From the NCBI RefSeq assembly GCF_030547005.1, contig NZ_JAUOPN010000002.1:1-64000 (forward strand): DNA of 64,000 nucleotides. Direction: 5' to 3'. Below are positions 20,401-27,871 of this stretch, in pieces (positions within the stretch are counted from its first letter, which is position 1; the number at the start of each line of letters is the position of its first letter). The translations under genes were made by a program, and so were the position numbers. Source of the DNA: Maribacter sp. 1_MG-2023 (GTDB lineage Bacteria; Bacteroidota; Bacteroidia; Flavobacteriales; Flavobacteriaceae). The notes beneath the pieces were generated by a model. That model made no database searches. It was not told the origin of the DNA and worked only from the letters and a program-made list of their open reading frames with translations.

Positions 20401-21803
20401 AATAATGCTCCATACATTTCCCAAACCGAGAAATCGAAACAATACGAATGGAACATGGTCCAAACATCAGTATCATTAAAATCATAGAATGGTTCATCGT
20501 TTACAAATAGACTAACAATATTTCTATGTTCTAATTGTACACCTTTAGGCTTACCAGTGGTACCAGAAGTGTAAATAATATATATTAAATCGTTTGGTGC
20601 TAATTCAATGTTTTTAACATCTTCAGTAGCATAATTATCAAGAGTATTCTTAAACTCTTCAATTGCCGCAGCATCAACAGTAAAATCGCAATTACTATCT
20701 TCCTTAATGTAATCGATTCGCTCAACAGGGTAATTAGGATCTACCGGCACATATACTGCCCCAGCCTTCATAATACCCATCATACTTACAATCAACCATT
20801 CGCTACGTTCTAATAGTAAACAAGCAAAATCACCTTTGCTAGCGCCATGTTTTTTAATAAGATAGTCTGCAAATTGGTTCGATAGTTTATGTAGCTCATC
20901 ATATGTTAAACTAGTACTGCCATAAACTACAGCAGTATTGTTAGGAGTCTTAGCAGCCTGTTCATTTAAAAGATCAACAATAGTTTTCTCTTTTGGATAG
21001 TTTACAACAGGCTTGTTAAAATCGCTCAACAAAGTATTGCGTTCTTTTTTAGAAAGGAAATCAATATTTCCTACAGGAGTTGATGGCTGCTCAATTAAAC
21101 GTGACACTAAAGTCTTAAAGTGAACCATGAACTGCTCAATCAAATCTTTATCGAAAATATTTTCATTGAAAACAACATCTAATTTGAACTGTTCATCAGC
21201 AAGGTGTAATACTACCTTGATATTTGAATTAGAATCAACAGTACCAATAAACTCAATGGCATCAGTAACACTAATATCTTTTGAAATAACAGATTGATCT
21301 TTTTGAGAATTTATAGACAGAACAAAATCTAAAATAGCATTTTCCCCGTTCTCTTTTACAAGATTGAAATCTTTAATAAATTTATCGGTAGGATATATAT
21401 TCGCTTTATTTGAAGCAAGTATTTTTTTTGTTTGATTACTTAACGTATTAAAGTCTACAGTAGGAGCTATAGTATTTCTAAATAGAGATAAATTATTTTG
21501 TTTATTATCGTTATCATCAATGGTTAAACCAAAAGCGATATCTAATTGATTAGTGTATCTCTGTAGCAGAACACTTAATGCAGTAATTAAAAAAGACTCT
21601 ATACTGTCTTTAGCTGTATAAGCTTTTATTTGACTAGTTACATCAGCAGAAAAATAAGTACGCAACGTTGATCCTTGACCTACGCTTTCTTTTACGGTAA
21701 GCTTTCTACTTGGCAGGTCTAATAATTTTACATCTTCTAATAAAATATTCTTCCAATATTCTGTAGTAGAATCAGTTATTAAATTCGCATTTCTAGCTTC
21801 CAT
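14415..21803 (-). CDS. Hybrid NRPS-PKS: half C-A-T-KS-AT-ACP-aminotransferase
   Basis: This 2462-residue enzyme can be read in order. Residues 1-250 are only the C-terminal half of a condensation domain; the HHxxxDG half is missing. Adenylation covers 265-760 (YIIYTSGTTGKPKG at 408-421). The carrier Ser is 806 (MGGTS). The ketosynthase is 865-1290, with Cys1035 (SACSTS), His1171 (EAHGTATPLGDP) and His1210 (KSNMGH). The acyltransferase is about 1385-1690, with Ser1481 (GHSLGEF) and HAFHS at 1577, which suggests malonyl-CoA. The ACP Ser is 1804 (GLDSL). A Pro/Gln/Ala-rich linker runs 1850-1930. A class III PLP aminotransferase spans 1960-2410, with Lys2240 in YGKVMGGG as the likely Schiff-base residue. 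There is no ketoreductase, dehydratase or thioesterase. Inferred chemistry: an amino acid is loaded, extended by two carbons, and the beta-keto group is aminated. The chain is then passed to the synthetase at 22279-26235. Confidence 0.93.
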   Translation of the reverse strand: MEARNANLITDSTTEYWKNILLEDVKLLDLPSRKLTVKESVGQGSTLRTYFSADVTSQIKAYTAKDSIESFLITALSVLLQRYTNQLDIAFGLTIDDNDNKQNNLSLFRNTIAPTVDFNTLSNQTKKILASNKANIYPTDKFIKDFNLVKENGENAILDFVLSINSQKDQSVISKDISVTDAIEFIGTVDSNSNIKVVLHLADEQFKLDVVFNENIFDKDLIEQFMVHFKTLVSRLIEQPSTPVGNIDFLSKKERNTLLSDFNKPVVNYPKEKTIVDLLNEQAAKTPNNTAVVYGSTSLTYDELHKLSNQFADYLIKKHGASKGDFACLLLERSEWLIVSMMGIMKAGAVYVPVDPNYPVERIDYIKEDSNCDFTVDAAAIEEFKNTLDNYATEDVKNIELAPNDLIYIIYTSGTTGKPKGVQLEHRNIVSLFVNDEPFYDFNDTDVWTMFHSYCFDFSVWEMYGALLFGGKLIIPSKEVIKDPYEFMSLVIKEKVTILNQTPSSFLNIMGSLPTEDVDLNLRYVIFGGEALFPKYLEKWYRKFPSIQFVNGYGITETTIFTTFNIIDDEDIRTNISNIGNCISTLSSHVVNTNNQLQPIGVIGELCISGHGLARGYLNRPELTSQKFIDNPFEDGEKMYRSGDLVKRLADGTLEYIGRIDHQVKIRGHRVELGEIESSIDAISGIKRTVVLPNTNAEGEARLVAYLLAEGKKPEISSIKQELNDKLPEFMVPTFFMWVDEFPTNSNGKIDKEKLPEPSYVRSTSDVIFRKPRTKIEKGLASIWEKELKVSGIGLDDNFFEMGGTSIVAQKVVNAIMKTLQVRIPVTKLYQHTTISALSEFMKGHKKTALFSSKRKVKNKNQSNDVAIVGMAGRFPGVNTIDEFWDVLKNGKETISFFTKEELDQSIPASLRNDPLYVAARGVVPSAKKFDARFFGLTPKLAEAMDPQQRLFLELAWEALEESGHLPEHYTGRVGVYAGTGTNTYYKKNVLPNSEVVESIGQLQLDTVNEKDYVASRTAYQLNLKGPAVSVHSACSTSLLAIAEAVESIRNGHCEVALAGGSSITAPINSGHLYQEGSMLSTDGHCRPFDAQAKGTVFSDGAGVIVLKDLEEAKNDGDVIYGVVKGVGINNDGGGKGSFTAPSAEGQANAIKSAIDNANISPDTISYVEAHGTATPLGDPIEIDGLNLAFGEQSKNNFCGLGSVKSNMGHMTAAAGVAGVIKTILAFNHKLIPPSLGYDKPNPVIDFENSPFYVNNKLTDWNVEGPRRAGVSSFGVGGTNVHVVLEEYEMEEKTSKFQRPLQLLPISAKTETSLAGFETVLKKQIDAKPELNLADVAYSLSTTKANFNNRRFILASDTNDASEFLIDNDLKATQSSVVKNVPSEIVFLLPGQGSQYLNMGKDLYDGESAFREAVDNCADLLLDTIKVDIRKIIFQDANSEDAENKLRDTRYTQPALFTIEYALSQLWMSWGILPTVLCGHSLGEFVGAHLAGVFSLEDALKLVSMRGILVSGLPKGSMLTVRIDQESLEKILPKTLSIAAINSVKLCVVSGEDDEITKFSELLKEQSLAYRLIATSHAFHSSMMDPILEEFRDVVKNINLNIPELPIISTVTGTWLTNEEAVDAVYWTNHLRDTVRFSDAMDTIVKLEDVVLLEVGPGNTLTTLSRQNKGAKNIKSLASLPIPKNDENSYHGVLKALGQLWLTGLTIDWNALYTNQERQKLRLPTYVFDRKPCWIDPLVSIPKERTHLNADQPITRIIEKPKSAAPMRNVSILNKISELISNSYGIELEVADKDSSFLELGLDSLILTQMAITCKKEFKIPITFRQLNEGINTPELLANYLDKNLPAEFMAPQPVAEAVPQPVTAVNHVQQAIPANYNTSATNQTAIGLIGEQLNLLSRQLQLLQGNALAPAPQPVTVPKPVPAKVVNGSATLDARSEKEKLEHKKPFGASPRIEKQSTGLDQEQSQYLKDLTIKYNTKTIGSKNYAQDNRAKMADPRVVSGFKPLTKELVYPLVIGKSAGNRLWDVDGNEYIDALNGFGSCFFGYQPDFIKKAMHDQIELGYEVGPQHPLAGEVCELLCEFTGHDRAALCNTGSEAVLGAMRIARTVTGRSLIVAFTGAYHGINDEGIVRGSQKKKTFPAAAGILPEAVQNMLILDYGTDESLQIIKERAHEIAGVLIEPVQSRRPEFQPVEFIKNVRELTTKEEIAFIFDEVITGFRMHPGGAQALFDVKADLATYGKVMGGGVSIGAIVGKKEYMDALDGGFWQYGDDSYPEVGVTYFAGTFVRHPLALASSKAALLHMKEQGPSLQANVSAMTERMAKSLNATFAKDGLPIEITYFGSLWRLKFKKDIPYSELLFVSMREKGIHIWDGFPCFLTTAYTSDDVDFLMKTLLSSIDELVAVGILSKEGLNGNHVASSQSSFDKLNTPPVPGARLGRDEKGQPAWYVADASQESGYMKIDI

Positions 21804-22278
21804 TGTAAAATAATAATTAGGTATAGACTTTAGGGTTTCCTATTTACATATTGGTTAAAGAAAAAATATCAATCTTCTTCAAACAGTTTATGAATAACTT
21901 CATAATTAAATAAAAATTTTAATCTTGTCGTGTACTTAAAAGTACAACTCAATAAAAAATCTGAACAAAAAATGTAAATATTCAATGAAGTAAAACTACA
22001 GAATATCATGAACATTTCAATCTTATAAAAGATTTAAAGTGGTTGAATTACACTCAATACTTCAATATAATAAATTGATTATCAATTAATTATAGTTTTT
22101 ATACGGTTACTTCATTTATTTTATGACTAGAAAATTTCATCGACAAATAAATGACGTTCTTCGAAACTCAAATAGGTTTTAAAAATGTTGGAATAATTCT
22201 ATGGATTATGTACAGATATCTTCGGTCAATGGTTTTGCGAAAAGCATCATTACATCTATAATTTACTACCTTATAACC
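21804..22278. other. Gap between the two synthetase genes
   Basis: This 475-bp AT-rich stretch holds no gene. It contains a clean inverted repeat, TGTACTT-AA-AAGTACA, at 21931-21946, about 130 bp upstream of the NRPS-PKS start codon. It could be a regulator-binding site. The length of the gap suggests that the NRPS-PKS gene has its own promoter, but I found no full TTG-N19-TAnnTTTG match. Confidence 0.5.
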
Positions 22279-25200
22279 TTAACCATTTTTATCAAGAACC
22301 TTTTGCAATGATGTAGCTAAAACCTTATCATTAGGCGGGCTAAACATACTAAGGTGATCCCCTGGTACATAATGTAGCTCAATTCCGTTTTCCGCAAATG
22401 ATTTCCAGCCAAGATTTACACTATCGTGCGTGTAATCAATAACATCTTCGATTCTAAATAAGTCGACCTTTATAGGCAATGGTTTTAAATGATAGCTATC
22501 AACAACTTTATTGTGCTCAATAATTCGGCTTTCATACTCCCAATCATAATCCGTTTTAGCTACTCTAGTTTTATCTTTCTTTAATCTTAAATACAATTTC
22601 TTCAAGTTAGCTTTAGTGACTCCAATTCTATATTTAAACCCTTCTACACTTGATAATTGCTTTAAAACATGCAGGGTCTTATTCGCTAAATAATTACCAT
22701 AAGCTATCTTCTTACCTAAACTTGTACTTTTACCATAATGGGCATATGCATAGGTATCTAACAATACCAAAGCAGAAATTTCTTTCCCTTTTGCCATTAA
22801 TTGTTTTGCCATTTCATAGGCGATAATACCCCCAGAGGAATAACCCGCTAATTTATAAGGTCCTTTTGGTTGTGTTGCTAAAAGAGCTTCATTATAATGT
22901 GATGCTATTTCTTCTACAGAAGTCAATAATTCTTCTTTACCATCTAAACCTTTAGCCTGAAAAGCATAAATAGGCTGATCAGGATTCATATTATGCTTTA
23001 AGGTTTTAAAAGAAAGTATATTTAACCCTGCACCATGAACTATAAATAGTGGTGTTTTAAATCCGTTTTTTTGAATGGGCACCATTGAATCCCAGGTTAC
23101 GGTATTCTCCTCAATTTTTAATAAACTAGCCAGACTTTTAACCGTAGAATATTCGAATAAAGAAGACAATGGTAATCGTTGACCAGATTTTTCTTCTAGC
23201 CTAGTCATTACTTTAGCAGCAATTAACGAATGCCCACCTAATTCAAAGAAATCATCGTTTAAATTAATAGTATCTAAAAACAAACACTCTTTCCAAACCT
23301 CTGATACCAATTTTTCAGCCTTGGTAAAAGGCTGAACACGCTCCTCTTTAGTAATGATGATATGCGTATTATCTGGTAGACTTTTTCTATCTAGTTTACC
23401 GTTGATAGTTACGGGCAGTTTATCCAATTTAATATAATCATGAGGCAACATAAATACGGGTAACTCCGCTGCTAATTGCTTTTTCCAAAGCGTAACATCA
23501 GTATTCCAATCGCTGCCCCCATAAACCACATAAGCTTTTAACGCATTATTTCTAACATCGGTAGCAGCTGATTGAATCCCTTTCAGTTTATTTAAAGAAT
23601 GTTCAATTTCGCCAAGTTCAATTCTATGTCCGCGGACTTTTACTTGACCATCTTTACGACCCAAACATTCAATCTGACCATTAGGCAAAAGTTTACCTAA
23701 ATCCCCCGATAAATACATTTTAGTGCTCGTTTCCGCTTGAAAAGTATTGTCTACGAAGCGCTCATTGGTGAGCTCCTCTTGTCCTAAATATCCATTGGTA
23801 ACTCCGTCGCCACCAATTACAATTTCTCCGACTTCCCCGGTTCTCACAGGTTTACCGTTAGCATCTAATATATAAATATCAGTATTTGCTATAGGCTTCC
23901 CAATAGTAATCGGATCATCTTGATCTGTAATTTTTGTGAGTATGCAGCAAACAGTCGTTTCCGTCGGACCATAAATATTCCATACTTCATCAACCTTTTC
24001 TAGCAACTTTAATGAAAGTGCTTTAGAAACCGGTTCGCCACCAATAAGTGCTTTAATATGCAATGGTTTTTTCCAACCAGAGTCTAATAAAATTTGCCAT
24101 ATTGTTGGTGTTCCCCAAATAACGGTAATGTTATCTTCAATTGCTTTTTGCAATAAAAGGTGTCCGTCTTTTCGTGTTTCTTCATCGACCAATACCACAC
24201 TGGCACCATGAACCAATGGCAAGAAAATCTCCATCACCATAGCATCAAAAGAGATGGTTGTGGTTGCAAATATTTTATCGTTCGATGTAATACCAGGCTC
24301 ATTGCCCATTGAAAACAAAAGGTTTACAACATTATTATGAGTTACCTGAACTCCCTTTGGCTTTCCTGTAGATCCAGAAGTATATATAATGTAAGCTCCT
24401 GCATCAGAAGCTACATTTACATCAATTATAGTTTTACTAGTTTCATTTGCTTTGATACGTAACTCTTCAATGAAAATCGTTTTGACACCATGCTCAAGTG
24501 CTTGTTTTGATTTGTCACAAATAAAGAAGGTTGATTTAGCATCTGAAATCATCAATAAGGTACGATTATCAGGGTAGCCGGTATCTATCGGTACATATCT
24601 AGCTCCGCATTGAAGTATGGCAAATAAAGTTGCAATTAACTCAGGTGACCTTTCTAATGAAATAGCAACTGTATCTCCTGGTCTTATCCCTTTTTCCCAC
24701 AAGTAAACAGCGGTACTATTAATTTTTCTTTGCAACTCTGCATAGGTAACTTTTTCGTTTTTAAATTCTAATGCAATTGCTGTTGGCGTACTTGTCGCCT
24801 GCTTATATACTAACTCATGAAGTGTTGTATTTGGGTATTCTAATGATACTCCCGTTACAATACTCTCTTCATTCGATCTGTTTAGTATTTCAGATAGTTT
24901 CGCATTAGGCTGTTCGATCAATGTATTTAAAATCGCATTGAAAGATTCGCCCATAGCATTTATGGTACTTTCTTTAAACAAGTTGGTGTTATATGACCAT
25001 TCTAAAACTATATTGTCTTTTGATCCAGTAGCATTCAAGAATAATTCGAAAGTCTCATATTCTCGTTCGTTACTATGATATTGATACGAAAGGCCTTCAA
25101 AAGTAACACCATCGTCCAAATCCATATCCACATTAAAAACGACTGGCACCAATGGTACTCTACCAAGAGTTCTAGGAATATTAAGTTTCTTCAATAAACT

Positions 25201-26235
25201 ACCAAATGATAATTCTTGATTCTCGAAAGCATCAAAATTGGCAGATTTTCTTTTCTTTAAATAGTCTATAAAACTGTCGTCAATGTCTAGATTACTTTTC
25301 ATCGGTAACAACTTCACACAATGCCCTACAAGATGCTTTGCACCCATTGATGATTGCCCGGCAACAGGCAACCCAAGCACAATACCTTCTTGCTGGGTAA
25401 TCTTATATAGTAATATTTCAAAAGCGGCCATTAAGGTCAGCACCAAACTAGAGTTACCCTTAATACCCGTTTCTTTAATACCCTTTACTACACGTTTATC
25501 TAATAATTGATTAATACGTGCACCGTTATAGGTTCTCTTGGATATTTGTTTAAAATCTGTCGGAAGGTTTGTTATCGGAATATCGTTTTGAAATACATTC
25601 AACCAATATTGTTCGGTTTGATTGAATTCCGGACTTACTTTTATTTCATTTTGATGCGCCACATACTCAGTATACGGTACAGCATCAGGAAGATTATGAG
25701 ATACATTTTTGACCTTTGCAGAATACAAGGCTCCCAATTCTTGCATGATAATACCTAAAGACCAACCATCACAAACAATATGATGCGTGGTGATTATAAA
25801 CTGAAATTTATCCGGTTCAGTTCTAAGAACGGCGAATCGAATTAATGGTTCTTTGGTTAGATCAAACGCTTTACCAGTATCGGTCTTGGTATAGTCTTTT
25901 ATGGCAGCTTCCTTCTCTTGAGCAGACAGACCTGCATAGTCTTGTAAATCTAAGTTTGCGATGATGGAAGCAAAAACATTAATAAATTTTCCATCGGGAC
26001 TAAATACAGAACGTAAAGATTCATGTCGACTGATAAGCATGTCAACAGACCATTGTAAGGCGGTAATATCCAAATTACCTTCAAATTCAATGGTTAATGA
26101 GAGATTATAGGCCTTATTTGCATCGTCACCACCAAAATAACAAGAATACCAAATCTCTTCTTGCGCATCTGTAGTGTGCAAAATATGTTTTATCTCTGGA
26201 CCTTCAAAAGGGTTAAAATGTGTCAGTACTTCCAA
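22279..26235 (-). CDS. Terminal NRPS module C-A-T-TE
   Basis: This 1318-residue single-module synthetase has a complete condensation domain (15-450, HHIVCDG at 151-157). Adenylation covers 470-955 (AYIIYTSGSTGKPKG at 614-628). The carrier Ser is 1003 (ELGGHSL). A type I thioesterase occupies 1055-1318, with GYSSGG at 1131-1136 and probable catalytic residues Ser1133, Asp1160 and His1294. It would accept the aminated chain from the NRPS-PKS protein, add one amino acid and release the product. By manual alignment to GrsA, the binding-pocket residues read D-A-M-W-I-G-I-V-C, which suggests a hydrophobic substrate. This is tentative. The gene lies upstream of the enzyme that feeds it, so gene order is the reverse of biosynthetic order. 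Confidence 0.93.
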   Translation of the reverse strand: MEVLTHFNPFEGPEIKHILHTTDAQEEIWYSCYFGGDDANKAYNLSLTIEFEGNLDITALQWSVDMLISRHESLRSVFSPDGKFINVFASIIANLDLQDYAGLSAQEKEAAIKDYTKTDTGKAFDLTKEPLIRFAVLRTEPDKFQFIITTHHIVCDGWSLGIIMQELGALYSAKVKNVSHNLPDAVPYTEYVAHQNEIKVSPEFNQTEQYWLNVFQNDIPITNLPTDFKQISKRTYNGARINQLLDKRVVKGIKETGIKGNSSLVLTLMAAFEILLYKITQQEGIVLGLPVAGQSSMGAKHLVGHCVKLLPMKSNLDIDDSFIDYLKKRKSANFDAFENQELSFGSLLKKLNIPRTLGRVPLVPVVFNVDMDLDDGVTFEGLSYQYHSNEREYETFELFLNATGSKDNIVLEWSYNTNLFKESTINAMGESFNAILNTLIEQPNAKLSEILNRSNEESIVTGVSLEYPNTTLHELVYKQATSTPTAIALEFKNEKVTYAELQRKINSTAVYLWEKGIRPGDTVAISLERSPELIATLFAILQCGARYVPIDTGYPDNRTLLMISDAKSTFFICDKSKQALEHGVKTIFIEELRIKANETSKTIIDVNVASDAGAYIIYTSGSTGKPKGVQVTHNNVVNLLFSMGNEPGITSNDKIFATTTISFDAMVMEIFLPLVHGASVVLVDEETRKDGHLLLQKAIEDNITVIWGTPTIWQILLDSGWKKPLHIKALIGGEPVSKALSLKLLEKVDEVWNIYGPTETTVCCILTKITDQDDPITIGKPIANTDIYILDANGKPVRTGEVGEIVIGGDGVTNGYLGQEELTNERFVDNTFQAETSTKMYLSGDLGKLLPNGQIECLGRKDGQVKVRGHRIELGEIEHSLNKLKGIQSAATDVRNNALKAYVVYGGSDWNTDVTLWKKQLAAELPVFMLPHDYIKLDKLPVTINGKLDRKSLPDNTHIIITKEERVQPFTKAEKLVSEVWKECLFLDTINLNDDFFELGGHSLIAAKVMTRLEEKSGQRLPLSSLFEYSTVKSLASLLKIEENTVTWDSMVPIQKNGFKTPLFIVHGAGLNILSFKTLKHNMNPDQPIYAFQAKGLDGKEELLTSVEEIASHYNEALLATQPKGPYKLAGYSSGGIIAYEMAKQLMAKGKEISALVLLDTYAYAHYGKSTSLGKKIAYGNYLANKTLHVLKQLSSVEGFKYRIGVTKANLKKLYLRLKKDKTRVAKTDYDWEYESRIIEHNKVVDSYHLKPLPIKVDLFRIEDVIDYTHDSVNLGWKSFAENGIELHYVPGDHLSMFSPPNDKVLATSLQKVLDKNG

Positions 26236-26736
26236 GATTGTTTAATAATATAGGTTAATGCAATTCAAAATTTCGGGAAACCAACAGTCACAAAGATCTT
26301 ATAATTTAAAGTTTCTTTAGTCCTTTTAATCAGGTATTTACTACTTCATTAAAAATAAACAAAAGATCTAGAATTAATTAAACTAACATCATTATGGCAG
26401 TGATTAAAATTTACAATGATCACATTGTGCGATAAATATATTATTAATCTATAGAATAGAAATTTAGTTTCGCTGATGTGTAGTGAATACTAGATGTGCG
26501 TTTACATCTGAAGAAAAAGCCGAAATATTATAGAAGTATTTGAGCTTACATACGGGTAACAATTCACTAAAAGTTGAGAACTATACAAGCCATAATATTT
26601 AGTTTTAAAACACAAAAAATGTAGTATTGAATTACTTCTAATTCAATACTACACTTTATATTAAATACCAATTGAGCACTATTTGTTTAAAATAGAAAAC
26701 ACGTTCATAAAGAAAATATTCTCATCATCTAAACGC
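26236..26736. other. Upstream region of the synthetase locus
   Basis: These 501 bases between the terminal NRPS gene and a small gene on the same strand hold no reading frame that I trust. The notable element is the perfect hairpin at 26620-26653, which looks like the terminator of the small gene. The promoter of the synthetase genes should lie between 26236 and 26620, but no good -7/-33 pair is visible. Confidence 0.5.
26620..26653 (-). terminator. Intrinsic terminator of the small gene
   Basis: A perfect 14-bp stem, TGTAGTATTGAATT paired with AATTCAATACTACA, encloses a 6-base loop. Read on the minus strand, the stem is followed directly by TTTTTTGTGTTTT. This is the standard form of a Rho-independent terminator. 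It ends transcription about 85 bp after the small gene at 26737-26988, and it separates that gene from the NRPS genes. Confidence 0.75.
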
Positions 26737-26988
26737 CTAAACTTTTAACAACCTTTCAGTCATAATTTTGGCGTATAAAATTTGATTTTGCTCAATGGAG
26801 TTGAATGCATTTTTAACTTTTGCATTCTTTGATTTTTCACGAACCAAAACATTATCGGTCTCGTTACTCTTTGCACTTTTCTTTAGCCTAAAATAAGGTT
26901 TAAGGTGCATGTAGCAATCTTCAAGAGAAACTAACTTTTTCTTCTGATAAGAAGATGCTAGTTTCCCGTTTAAAATGTTAGATATCAT
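26737..26988 (-). CDS. Small basic hypothetical protein
   Basis: This 83-residue reading frame encodes a basic protein rich in Lys, Ser and Asn (for example LVREKSKNAKVKNAFNS), with no signal peptide or membrane segment. I do not recognise a family. Support for it being real comes from its position alone in non-coding DNA and from the strong intrinsic terminator about 85 bp downstream on the same strand. It could be a small regulator of the neighbouring loci, but nothing in the sequence shows that. Confidence 0.45.
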   Translation of the reverse strand: MISNILNGKLASSYQKKKLVSLEDCYMHLKPYFRLKKSAKSNETDNVLVREKSKNAKVKNAFNSIEQNQILYAKIMTERLLKV

Positions 26989-27871
26989 CGTATGGTGGTT
27001 TAAGTTGATAAAATAACGGGGAAAAACAATAAAAATTTTAAATCAAAATTTAAGTCCTATTTCTAATACACAAGAGATGTCTGTTAAACTTTGATGAAAT
27101 AAACATAAGCTAAATATTAATAACCACACTGCTTTTGTATGAATTTTACTAAAATTTAACATAATTTATTGCAATTTGATAACCGTGAAATGGTCATTTA
27201 GGTATCTCTAGGTCAATTAAGTAAAGGCTAAGGTTATTGCATATTCCACTACATATATAGCAGTTTAAATTTAATTATTAGGAATGTAAATTAACTAAGC
27301 ACATAGTTACAAAGTAAAATTTGACAATTACCACGAAGTCAAGTAGGGCAAAGGCTACAATACGATTACATCTCACTTATCAATAATTTAATACTATAAC
27401 CTATAAAGTATCCTTTATATTAAATATATCAACAATTAATTAAATGAGACATTAACAAAGAAACTCTACATTTATCCAGATATTATTACTATTACAGCAC
27501 ATTACTATTATGTAAATAGCACAAAAACACAGTTTAACGATTATATCATTAATTGGTCTAAGGTTTGTTTGCATTGATCTATAATACACAAATAATGTCC
27601 TAAATTTGCTTCACAACCATTAACCATAGTTAAAAGATTAAGAATTTTCACACCTAATCTTAGTGACTTCCGATACTTTAATTATTGTTATCACGTTAAT
27701 GGTAAAAATTGAGCTTTTGCCTTCAACAATCTAGTTATACTAATTAAGAAACAATCGTTTAATTTTCGTAACGTATTACGCTATTATTTAGATTATAGCC
27801 TAAAACTATAATACTAAGAATAGTTGAAATTTAAATTAAAAAAAACATTTATAAATCCATTTTACAAGAGT
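26989..27871. other. Long non-coding region before gmd
   Basis: This 883-bp AT-rich stretch lies between the leftward small gene and the rightward GDP-mannose dehydratase gene. I find no credible gene. TAAATTTG at 27601-27608 fits the Bacteroidota -7 box, but the nearest TTG is 24 bp upstream rather than 19, so it is a weak promoter candidate. A small inverted repeat, CGTAA-CGTA-TTACG, lies at 27767-27780, about 90 bp before gmd. Its size would allow a long leader or a small RNA. Confidence 0.45.

Noticed and set aside
22123-22182. 19-codon frame as a leader peptide before the NRPS genes
   Set aside because: It is on the plus strand, opposite to the synthetase genes, and is too short to support.
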